A DNA stretch of 64,000 nucleotides. Source: Fasciola hepatica. Taxonomy: Eukaryota > Platyhelminthes > Trematoda > Plagiorchiida > Fasciolidae. The position numbers and the translations under genes are program-made. Below are positions 35,142-45,592 of the stretch, one piece after another (positions within the stretch are counted from its first letter, which is position 1; every line of letters begins with the position of its first letter). The stretch lies in contig CANUEZ040000104.1 of the NCBI GenBank assembly GCA_948099385.1, forward strand, positions 1,641,501-1,705,500, given 5' to 3'. The notes beneath the pieces are model-generated. The model searched no databases. It saw only the letters and a program-made list of their open reading frames with translations, and was not told the origin of the DNA.

Positions 35142-35857
35142 TCAATTTAAACGGACGGAATTGTTGACTGGGGTCAGATAGTCTGCTGGATAAGGATGGA
35201 ATGAAAGATTACCGGCCACTATCTTATGGTCGCTACCCGTGAATTTATTCAGAAAGGAAACCGAAAAATGGGAAAAGCTGTGGGTGAATATAAGATCTAG
35301 TATGTTGGCGTTTCTAGTAGGGGTTTTAACGTGTTGCACCCGGCCCCAATGTGAGTACGGGACACAAAGTCTATTAAGTTGGGAGGTGCCGTGAGGTTTC
35401 TCCAGGATACCTAATGCCAGTTAAAATCACCGGCTATGATTTTCGCTGCCAAAGGTAGTAGTGAAAGGTAATCAAAGGTTTCAATTAAAGGAGTTAAGTC
35501 TGCAATAGTAGATGAGGGCGGGCGATAGACACAACCAATGGGCATGACTACAGTTAAGAACCGGATTGTGAGCCATAGAGAATCCGGAATTGAGTCGAGT
35601 GTGGCATGTCTGATGGGGACTACTGAAAGGGCGTGCTGTACGTTCACAAGGCACCCGGCTCCGCGTCTTTCGGTCCTATTTACCCCAAAATCCTTGTACC
35701 CTTCAAGCATAATTTCGCTTGTGCTGGAGTGTTCGGTGAGCCAGGTTTCAGTAATAAAGATGATGTCAGGACTGGAGGTTATGACGTAATATTCTAAGTG
35801 GTAAAGCTTATTTAAGATGGATCGCGAGTCAAATAATATGAGTGACAACCCACTCAT
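35142..35857 (-). pseudogene. LINE F endonuclease domain
   Basis: AP-endonuclease-like motifs appear in order: SILNKL, ITETWL (about 35,740), GCVYRPPSS (about 35,520-35,545), AGDFNWH (about 35,411-35,430) and GSDHKIV (about 35,225-35,245). A stop follows DFNWH, so the domain is split into two frames. Confidence 0.85.
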
Positions 35858-36234
35858 GTGGAAGTGAGTGTCAGGGTTAGGTGACGTATGGGAGTTGTTG
35901 GTCGGAGGAAGTGCACGGTGAAGGGCGTGAGTTGGAGCTGTTACCGAAGGGAAGGAAAGACGAGAGTTGGATGCCTCCTCGATGGTTTCGAAAGAATCAG
36001 CCTAGGACAAACCGCAAATAATCATTTTTGGGTTATTACGAAGTGAAAGAAAAGACCTTAGACGAAGTAATCCTCTACTTCTTCTGATTCGTTGGGATCG
36101 TTCGATGCTCCAGAGCAGTGATAGAATACGTGGTTATGGAAGGTATTGGCTCGCCCACCTGATAACCTTGGTGGTGTTTGTTGTGTGGTAAGAGCAGGCC
36201 TTAGAGGGTAGGGACTAAAAGAGTTTGAGGTGGC

Positions 36235-37438
36235 TTAGCCACCCATCGATGCGACTTGCCCGGGTGAGGTAGGATAGGAATCGGCGGTTGGTAGGGGGGT
36301 TATATGGAGGTCATTTTCGAAGGAGGTATTGGTAATACGCAGTGTTGCGCAGTTGGCCTTCGGAGTTCGGTGTGCTGCCGAAGGTATGAACGACTGGTAA
36401 GGTGTCGGTGTTGAAAAGTGGTTCATCAGGGCTAGAAGAGACGAAAGATTATGGGATTGTATGCCACAGGGTGGGGAAAATTTACTCGGAGGGGGTTTGT
36501 GGATGTATCCTGCGCGTAAAACGACTGTGGTGGGGCAAAACAAAAATTTTGGTATGGTAAAGGAACTAGCGGGATAAACGGTGGCGGCACGGAAAAGTTA
36601 GGAAATGAAGAGCTAGGCAGATGCAGCTTCGAATAATAGCTGTGAGGTGCTTTGCGAGCATCGTCCGTTTAAATGCGCGTAGAGCTGGAATTTCGCTGGG
36701 AGGAATTACGGTTTGAGAAACTATCTATTTTGGGAGCAGAAACTGTAGGTCCCGGCATTGGTGACATCTCGCAAGGGTGTCTGTTTGCTTCTAATCTTTG
36801 CATGACATTAGGGGTGCAGCCTGGTGATATAAGGCGGTCGTTGCCTAATGAACTAAATGTTGAGGCCTTTAGTAGGGATGGAGTGTGGGTTGCCGAATTC
36901 TGGATTTTCGGCCATATGTTACCGTTGGTATCGACACTCTGCATTGAGGGCTGAGTGTAGATCGTTATCAACTTTCGGCCCATTGGTGATAAGTTAGATT
37001 GCAACAGTGAGGTTTTTTCCTTAGATACGCAACTTCTTGGCAACTTGCTTACGGGAGTATGCCACGAATTCTGACCGGTTTGATTCGAAAGAAAATGACA
37101 TGGCCATGGTATGGTGCGGTCACTCGGATGGGTTTTAGCCGTGGCTGTGTTGTGTGGACTAGAACGACCATACTTTGATTTATGCCTCGCCTTGGGAGAG
37201 TTTGCGTAAATCATCAAGCTTATTATAAAAATGGTTTAATGAAGGCTTGCAGAAACTTGGAATTCGGAGACGTTTCACTCATAATAATCGGAGAACGTTC
37301 ATGTTGCCTGCTTAACGTGGTCACCAGATCCGAAGTATCATGCACAAAAGCTATACAGTGGCACTTAAAGAGGCGATGGAGAGTAGTACATCTTTGCACG
37401 CCGGTTTTACAAACAATTTGATCGCAATCTGTTTTCAA
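36235..37438 (-). pseudogene. Possible 5'/ORF1 region of LINE F
   Basis: Open minus-strand frames (36,235-36,543, 36,669-37,217 and 37,223-37,438) lie directly upstream of the endonuclease, where ORF1 would be expected. They are Ser/Pro/Asn-rich with no zinc finger visible. Assignment rests on position alone. Confidence 0.3.
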
Positions 37439-37667
37439 CGAAAGGGTTTACCACCTGACAATTTATGTACCAAAACAACTGTAACCTGTGAAACAGGAAA
37501 ATATCATATAAAGTCTGAACTAAATAAGAGGACCATGTGGAGTGTCGACTTACGGTGAACTGTTACTAAGCTTCTCCTTTTGAAGCTGTCGGGCTTTTCT
37601 GGCTGTCATAGAGGACGACATCTGAACAACATTAACTTGGTGATCCGGATCAGCCCGGCCGGGAGCA

Positions 37668-37915
37668 GGGTGGCGCAGTGATAACACATATCTTCGAGAA
37701 GGAAGGGTCCGGGTTCAAACTCTGGGTGTGGCAGAGGATATGCACCACTGGTGAGCTCCAACAAGAGCAAAACTCAAGTCTGGTGCCTCCGAGTGCAGGT
37801 TAGTCGAATAATCTAGGGTTCGTGAGTGGAATTTGGAGTCCAAAGAACCGTCAACTAAACAAAGCTTCGGAAAGCCTGAAGAGGTGATCATTACACCAAA
37901 TGAATGAAAAAATCC
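37668..37915 (+). mobile_element. tRNA-derived SINE
   Basis: The head carries RNA polymerase III promoter boxes in tRNA spacing: an A-box-like TGGCGCAGTGATAAC (37,671-37,685) and a B-box-like GGGTTCAAACTC (about 37,711-37,722). About 180 bp of non-tRNA body follow, ending in ATGAATGAAAAAAT. No functional tRNA fold is expected. Target duplications and exact ends could not be fixed. Confidence 0.65.
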
Positions 37916-38859
37916 CCATAGAAGAAGCTTGACATTTGTCTCGAAGATAATGATAATTCACGTACCCGCATTCTCATTGGGCATCATCTTGACTTCCTGC
38001 ATGGATAAACGAAAGCTGAATGGCTTTTACTGACAAACACCCGCTCATCTGCGGTCCTTGGAATGGAATGAAATGCTTCTGGAATTCAGTTAAAGACAAC
38101 AAACTTCACTCACCAACCGTTGACGGGAACAATGAGCCTGTTTAAAAAGGAAAACAATTGCTCACCCCCCAAACGGCGGCAAACACGCTTCTTCCATGCT
38201 GTATTTCTTGACCAGCTAAGAAAATTAAAATAACGCTAATATACTAACTTGCATAGGCCCCTGAATTCGATGCACTGGTAGTGAGTAGACTGCTGCTTTA
38301 AAGATTCATGGACCCCGAAACTGTTGTCGGCTAAACTCTTGTGGCTTTGCTTCAACAGCATGAAAAACAGGAGAAGCTAACTACAGTGAATTAAGATTGA
38401 AAAAATACATGACAACATTCAGTTTTTCTTAGCGTTACTATTGGCTGTGATTCACCCCACGAAAGCCGCTGCTCTCTTAATGTAGCCTCACCAAAATAAA
38501 GCACATTGCACTGAGGACCTTCTTGCGCCTCCAGTAACTTGCCTACCTCGTCTCTTCATGTATACCAATGTATTCTGAGTTCCATAATCTGGATAAGAAT
38601 GAAGAGCGTTACATTGCAATTGGTACTCCATATTTCACGAAGCCCATATAAAACAATACTACAGAACGACAACTTCAATGTCCAAAAATATATATGCATG
38701 TATACATTGCACACACGGAGAGATAACAATACACCACTGTTAAAATGAGCTGCAAAAATGCTCATTGGTTACCTTGATGTGAGGCGAATCACTTTTATCC
38801 ATAGAAAAAGCGAACAGCACAATCTAACAGCGAACAACAAAGAGAAACGGCACTTCACC
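37916..38859. other. Unassigned sequence
   Basis: AT-rich stretch; nothing recognised on either strand. Confidence 0.4.
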
Positions 38860-38973
38860 GCCTAATCACAGGAGCATTCAGTGAAACAAAGTGTGCTGTT
38901 TTTACCGCAGATATATATCCAAGCTTCCAAGGCACACGTCAGAAGCCATTTTAGCCCAACTTTGGCCCAAACA
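38860..38973 (+). repeat. R1 repeat copy (iv), 3' end
   Basis: GTGAAACAAAGTGTGCTGTT and GGCACACGTCAGAAGCC align with 50,170-50,300 of copy (ii), with an internal deletion. The end TTTTAGCCCAACTTTGGCCC matches the R1 terminal repeat. Element C' begins 68 bp further on. Confidence 0.55.
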
Positions 38974-39041
38974 TTGAGGGTATTTAACAGCTTGGGCCAC
39001 TATATATTCCATTATTTGTTTTAACTGATAGCTGCATGGGA

Positions 39042-39348
39042 TGTAGCGCTGGCCACATTCGTCCATACTTTATCACATTTGTTGCTTAACTGAACGCTGA
39101 CTGCCAAGCGCGGTGGCCATTTGACCGTTGCTCTTGCGCAAGCCCTCACACACGCTCCCAAATACACGCTAACCACTATCTCCTCCAATCGTCTCCTCAT
39201 TCTCACGGGTCGTGGAAAATACCGTTCTGGTTAACATATTCGTATAGTGCCGAGCATTAGAATAACGTGCAAGTGGTCCCCGTAGTACAAAGAACTGAAG
39301 CACGCGTTTACTATGGGAGCCGCGAAGTGAGGTCTAACCGGCCGTACA
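39042..39348 (+). repeat. 5' LTR of element C'
   Basis: 307 bp, TGTAGCG...CCGTACA. The first ~50 bp differ from the three related LTRs at about seven positions, including a deleted T (ACTTTATC versus ACTTTTATC). The remainder is essentially identical to the 5' LTR of C. Confidence 0.88.
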
Positions 39349-39350
39349 AT

Positions 39351-39369
39351 TGGTGAGCCCGACGTGATC
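39351..39369 (+). other. Primer-binding site of element C' (tRNA-Trp type)
   Basis: TGGTGAGCCCGACGTGATC, identical to the site in element C and one mismatch from the tRNA-Trp complement. Confidence 0.75.
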
Positions 39370-39604
39370 CCCAGGTCACGTGACTTTCCTTGTTTTCTAC
39401 CGTTCAACGTCCCGTCTGCGTACGTTTTTGTGTGTTTTATTGTTTCCCTATCTGTTGATATTTGTGGTTGGTTTACCAAATATTTTGTTTTGTCCATACA
39501 TATTTTCGGCGTCCAGTTCGACGCGAATTGTTTTCTTTCGAATATTGTATTGCCCCATTGGTCGTCGACTTCTTCTTCCGTCTGTATTCGATAAAGTAAT
39601 CGCT

Positions 39605-40363
39605 ATGTCTGATGAACAGAAACCCTGCTCAGACCCCACCGTTGGGGCGATCACGCTGCACATACCGGCATTCACGCCGGCTGGTCTAGAACTCTGGTTC
39701 ACGCTGGTCGAGCTAGAATTCGAAAACTGCCGTATAACCAGTGAGGTCACAATGCAAGTAAGGAACGTAATAATCTCTTCCCGAAGCTACGAGGCTTTGA
39801 AGGAGGCCGTCATTTCCCGCACGACCCCAAAGCAAGACAATCGTATGCAACACCTCTAAAACGTTAAGCCCGGAGGCAGGAAGCCCTCCGAACTGCTGCG
39901 CGAGATGCAGCGTTTGAGAAAACCGACGGTAGGCGAGGACAAGCTCATAAGAGAACTTCAGCTGCAGCGTTTGCCGCACAACATTCCAGTTTTACTAAGC
40001 GCCGCGCGCAAGTGCTCGCTGGAGGAAGATGCAGCGATAGCTGACGACATTGCTTCACGATACAACCCCGCTGTAGCTGGAGTAACCAGGTCCTCCGTCA
40101 CAGCAGTGCCTGCCTTGCCAACATCTAACGACCTCGCGCCAGTTTTGTTTAGAATTGACGCGAGCCTGCAACGCCTAGCAGTAAGAAGAAGTAGGTCACA
40201 GGGGCGGCACCGCGCACGCTCACCTAGGCTCCATAGTCCGTCACTGCGACGACGTCTCGGCCCTTCAAAAGAAGGGTGTTGTAAACACCACAGTCGCTTC
40301 GGTGGGGGAGCCAAACGATGTGAACCAGGGTTTACGTTTCCTGGTGCTCGTCAGGGAAACTAA
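39605..40363 (+). pseudogene. Element C' gag
   Basis: The ATG at 39,605 starts the frame, which meets TAA at 39,857-39,859 and reopens to 40,363. It holds the same modified CHCC motif (last Cys to Phe) as C, with one visible amino-acid difference from C in the basic region (RHRAR versus RHRSR). Confidence 0.85.
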
Positions 40364-43300
40364 ACCCCGGCCCGTGGTGGTGACCCACGAAGCCGGATGT
40401 CAGACCAACAGTCGCCTTTTGAACTTAAGGGACATCATTTCAAATAACCTATTCCTTGTAGATACCGGTGCGGAAGTGAGCGTCCTCCCCCGACCAAAAG
40501 GCGACAATAGCACAGCACAGGCCCAAACACTATGCACCGCCAATGGCACGGCCATCCCAACGTCTGGCCAGTGGTCGCTCACCTTGAACTTAGGTTTAAA
40601 GCGTGATTTCCGATGAGTATTCAACATCGGCAACACCCCTTACCCTATTTCGGGCATCGACGTCCTGCAACACTGACTTGTTAGTTGATGCACGGCGCCA
40701 CAGAGTGGTTGATCGTCAGACCACTCTCGCTGTTGTGGGTTATAATCCGCGAGTGAATCACGTCACGCCTTTTTACGTTCAACCACCGGCAAACCAACCT
40801 TATGGCGAACTCATCGCCGCTTACCCGGTCATGTTTCGGCAGGCCGGGCTTCTCCCAGCAGCGACCACCAACGTCACTCACTGCATCGATACGAAGGAAC
40901 CCCCAGTGTTCAGAAGGCCGCGTCGGTTTGCACCAGACAGGCTTCGTGTTGCACAGGCTGAATTCGAACGCATGCTAGAACTGGGTATAGTACGCCCTTC
41001 TAGTAGCCGTTGGGCTTCCCCTCTTCATATGGTCCATGAGTCTGGCGGTGACTGGTGACCCTGTGGTGATTGCAGAGCACTTAACAAAGCCACGTCCCTG
41101 ACCGATACCCAAATCCCCATATACAGGACCTTACTTCGTCTTTATCAGGTTGCTCCGTCTTCAGCCGTATCGATTTAAGTCGTGCGTGCAACCAGATCCC
41201 GGTAGCAGAGGCCGATATCTCTAAAGCTGCCGTCACTACGCCTTTCGGGCTAATCGAGTTTCTGTGAATGCCGTTTGGACTCAGCAATGCAGCCCAGACC
41301 TTTCAACGGTTCATGCACGAGGCAACTCGTGGTTTGGAAATCGTCTACGTATAACTGGATGATATTCTGGTGGCCAGTTCTCCAAAGCGAGAGTACGCCC
41401 ACACTTACGAGCACTTTTCGAACGCCTTAGCCAGCACGGAGTTACGATCAATATCACGAAATGCGAATTAGGCCGATCTGATATCACCTTCATAGGACAT
41501 TCTATTCCATCCTCGGGTATCCGCCCTCTGCCAGATAAAGTTTCCGTTATTCGCGAATACCCTGAACTCCAATCTTTTCGCCAGTTGCGTCAGTTTTCCG
41601 GTCTGATGAATTTCTACCGCCGATTTATTCCTCACTGTGCGGAAATAATGCAACCCCTCACCAACCTGTTGCGCGGAGGTAAGCGGAAGTTCGTGTTTCC
41701 GGACACGGCACAGGTCGCATTTGCCTTGTTCAAAGATGCTATCACCAACACAGCACTCCTCGCCCACCCCGACACTTTAGCTCCTATTTCGGTAGTGACG
41801 GATGCCTCGGACACAGCGGTTGAAGCAGTACTGCAACAGTTTGTAGACAATTCTTGGCAACCTTTAGCATGCTTCCCCAAGCGCCTACAACCCGCCGAAT
41901 CTGGGTACAGCACATTTTGTCAGGAAGTTAACAGCCATCTACTTGAGAGTCCGTTATTTTCGACATGCACTGGAGGGCCGTTCGTTCACGGTTTTTACGG
42001 ACCACAAGCCTTTGGTTCACGCATTAAAGTCAGCTTCCGATCGATACTCACCACGCCAGATTTACCACTTAGACTTTGTCTCACAGTTTACTGTGGACAT
42101 ACGACACATCTCTGGGGTACTTAATCCCGTCGCCGACGCCTTATTGCGCGTACATCAACTAAGTCCGTCACCGATGTCTAACATCAACTTAGACGCAATG
42201 GCACAGGCCCAAACTATGGACCCTGATATCGAACAACTCCGACAAAACGGTTCTTTGAGCTTTACCACAGTACCTGTCCCAACTTCCCAGAATACCATCG
42301 TGTGCGATATGTCGCAAGGTCGCCCTAGGCTGGTGGTTTCTGCTGCTGTTTCTAACACTCCATAATCTGGCTCTTCCGGGTGTGACTGCCTCGGTGAAAC
42401 TGATAACTGAGCGTTTTGTTTGGCACAATGTCGAACGAGATGTCCGTCAATGGGCTCGTGCTTGCCTGCAGTGTCAACGCGCTAAGACCCATAGGCACAC
42501 TAAGGCGGCGTTAGCCAGGTTCCCAGAACATGAAACACGTTTTTACCATGTGCACGTCGACCTCGTTGGACCACTTCCACCTTCGCTTGGGTACGTTTTC
42601 ATACTCACATGCGTGGATCGTTTTACTTGCTGGCTGCAGGCCATTCTTATCCCTTGTCCTATGTCGGAAGAGGCTGCGAAAGCTTTTCTGAACGGTTGGG
42701 TTAGTCATTTCGGTTGCCCGGCAGTAGTGACCACCGATTGTGGTCCATTCTTTGACGGCGCTTTTGGCGGCCCACTCGCTACGCTTGGTTGCCAACACAT
42801 TAGGACGACAGCTTACCATCCTCAGGCTAATGGTATGGTTGAGCATTTCCACCGTCAATTGAAAGCCGCCCTTCGAGCAAACGGTAATCCCCTTTGGAGT
42901 AAAACACTACCATTAGCACTCTGGAGCCTGCTTAGTACGGTTAAGGGGGAATTACACACAACACCGGCCGTACTAGTATATGGCTGTACAATCCGCCTGC
43001 CTAGAGAGTTGGTAGCCCTTCACCAACCGTAAATTTCGTTACGGCGACTATGCTCAACGCCTCACGCAGCACGTGCGAGTGCTCGAGGCCAGTCCGCCGC
43101 GCGAACAGCAGTCTACAAATTATGTCCCAACTGCGTTAGAAACCGCTACTCATGTATTCCTTCGCGTCGGTGGCGTTCGATCACCACTACAAGTGCTATA
43201 CACTGGCCCGTTTCGGGTGATATAACGTAGGGCAAAATCATTTGTCCTAGACATCAGCGGACGACACAACGCCGTATCTATCGACCGTCTCAAGCATTCC

Positions 43301-43519
43301 GTCATAAAGTGCGAGCCACCCGGCCAATTTACATCTGCCCAAGCCGCTCAGTCACCAGCGTCGAGCGAGTTATTACTCGAACCAACCACGATTACGCCTA
43401 GTGCTGACTCGGCAGCCAGTCCATCAGAATTTCCAACCGTACCCACAACGCAAAGTAGCCGTCGCGGTCGCCAACTACGAAATCCCGTCCGCTTCGCCGA
43501 TTTTGTGACGATTTTATAA
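40302..43519 (+). pseudogene. Element C' pol: protease, RT, RNase H, integrase
   Basis: The protease has VDTGAE (about 40,458-40,475). RT is interrupted by TGA 41,056-41,058, a frame change near 41,100-41,160, TGA 41,265-41,267 (in the codon before MPFG) and TAA 41,352-41,354 (the catalytic Tyr before LDD). RNase H (41,585-42,365) is in two frames. The integrase (42,382-43,032) keeps HVDLVGP, TTDCGP and NGMVEHFHR, and the tail ends at TAA 43,517-43,519. The pre-RT linker is intact here but frameshifted in C. Confidence 0.9.
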
Positions 43520-44102
43520 CCGACTGCAAGCAATAGGATGGGAAAATCACCATGGATTCACCAACCAACAGGCCCGAGAAATTACGATTGGCAGTTATGA
43601 TTTCATTTTCTTCTGGCCTCCTAGCGACTACAACAACACCAAAAATCGTTCGTGTGTTTTTGTTACGGTCCAACATCCGCCGGCGTTCTCATGCGCTATT
43701 TTGTCCCAGTTTACATTGCCCTCCCTCAGACGGATCTACACAGTCACGTTGGCTTCATCCGTAGCCTCGCTGGCTCCCGTGCACGTTCAAGGAGCCAACC
43801 ACTCACTGGGAAACGGGGCGATTGGTCAGCGTGGTACTGGAGACGACAACTGGACGCCCTTTTGGATGGACCTGACGCGGTATCTTCGGGCTCGCCCGCG
43901 TATGAGACCAGTGGGCGCCAAAACACAGTTGGACTAAGGTACATCGGACCTCGAGGGTTCAGGCACCGTTAAACTCATCAGCAGTCGTTCGACGTCACCA
44001 ACAGTATAAAGAGCAAGCTGCGAGGAGTTCCCAGACAATCAATACTTCCGGCCTACCGCCCGATCGAAGCCCAACTCTGTAGGACTCCTAGGAGAGGGCT
44101 CC

Positions 44103-44410
44103 TGTAGCGGCGGCCATCTTCGTCAATACTTTTATCACATTTGTTGTTTAACTGAACGCTGACTGCCAAGCGCGGTGGCCATTTGACCGTTGCTCTTGCG
44201 CAAGCCCTCACACACGCTCCCAAATACACGCTAACCACTATCTCCTCCAATCGCCTCCTCATTCTCACGGGTCGTGGAGAATACCGTTCTGGTCAACATA
44301 TTCGTATAGTGCCGAGCATTAGAATAACGTGCAAGTGGTCCCCGTAGTACAAAGAACTGAAGCACGCGTTTACCAAGTAAACCTCGAACGAAGGTAGTAA
44401 GTAATCCACA
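44103..44410 (+). repeat. 3' LTR of element C'
   Basis: 308 bp, preceded by the polypurine tract AGGAGAGGGCTCC. The start is identical to the 3' LTR of C. The last ~40 bp (after ACGCGTTTAC) differ strongly from both 5' LTRs and from the 3' LTR of C, yet remain alignable and end in CACA. Confidence 0.82.
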
Positions 44411-45592
44411 GTCTACCATACCTATCTTTCCATTGATTCCCCAGTGTCCCAAGTCAGACTTTTATCCAACATATCAATCTGCACAATCACCTGCACTTTC
44501 CAAAATTTCATATATTAACCACTCCCATATGATTTTTCCAGTTCGCAATTTTTTCACCTCTAAAGACTACTTTGTTACCCGTTTTTTTCACCAATAAGCC
44601 CAGACCAACCCACAACTTAAATATATTTCACTCATCTATAAACCTCTGCCGTTGTTCTACAAAACTTTCATGATCGAACCTCTGCGACACAATCCTTTGA
44701 GTGTTTTCCCCATATTTTTAGCTGGAAATCAACTACCCATTATCCAGGTTACAGGTATTCAGTTTGTTTCTCCAGTGTCTCACGTTTGACTTTCCTCAAT
44801 GCACCCGGTCATTTAATTATCTGCCCTTCATTAGAGCTTCAATAGGGCATTCATTTTAGTTCATTCCGTGAGACAATCAAAATACATGCCACCATTATGC
44901 CCACTTCTTGTAAATCAGTGCTCCTCACATGTCAGTCTCGAAGTCACCCCAGATAAACCAATAGTTGAACACCATTTTACTAACCTTTTACCTTTCGCCC
45001 ATTTTCCATCGACTTTCCACTATTGACCATCCACGAAGAACACCACATTGAAGGCAATTTTTCTCAGTACTTTGCTGGAAATAGGTTTATTTTATGCCAG
45101 GTTATTGATCTTCCAGCTACTTTCCTAATACCTAATGTCAGGTTTCTTTCTGAGTATCCCGTCATGCGATCATCTGCATGTCTTGAAAGTCTCACTTGTG
45201 CACTACTTTTACGTGACTTCATAATATCGTCGGACGGCGAGTCAAGTTCAATTTCAACCCAATTCAATTCGGTCCCAGGATTGATTGCGGAGTGCCTGAA
45301 TGTCCAGATTCATGTACTGTGTGGCTCCTTGGATCCCCGGTGCTTCGACAGTTTGGGGAAATGACTCTTCTCTAATACTTGGCTATAATCAGTGGGGGAT
45401 TAGGTTAAATTTCCATTTCCTTTCCTCTTCAACAACTTTTTGGATCACAGTCGTTGGTCACACACATCTCACGGTCAGTCTCCCCGGTAGTAAGGATAGC
45501 ACAGTAAGGAGTGGTAGGTACTAGATAAGGGTTCCCGGAGGGTTGAATTGAAAGGGGCTAGTCAGTTGTCTACAAAACATGGTAGAAGACTC
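44411..45592. other. Unassigned sequence
   Basis: Lies between C' and the end of the LINE D coding region. Part may be the 3' untranslated region of LINE D. Nothing else recognised. Confidence 0.4.

Larger units (their letters stand above)
32905..35857 (-). mobile_element. LINE F: CR1-like non-LTR retrotransposon, ORF2 region
   Basis: Minus-strand order is endonuclease, linker, RT, C-terminal domain, then a short 3' end (TTTCTTTAATGAACCAAACT near 32,915-32,940). The copy covers a nearly complete ORF2 in five to six pieces separated by stops and frameshifts. No target duplication was identified. Confidence 0.85.
39042..44410 (+). mobile_element. Element C': CsRn1-type retrotransposon, inverted near-identical copy of C
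   Basis: LTRs are 39,042-39,348 (5') and 44,103-44,410 (3'). The internal sequence is almost the same as element C in reverse orientation. I see roughly a dozen coding differences over ~4.7 kb, and all the main stop codons and frameshifts are shared. No target duplication is visible: GGGA lies before and GTCT after. It is an inactive copy. Confidence 0.92.

Noticed and set aside
36669..37217. 182-codon minus-strand ORF as an independent host gene
   Set aside because: No recognisable motif, and it sits immediately upstream of a LINE endonuclease; listed only as a possible LINE 5'/ORF1 region.
37671..37725. Functional tRNA gene
   Set aside because: Box A/B-like sequences exist, but the region does not form a convincing cloverleaf and continues into a SINE-like body.
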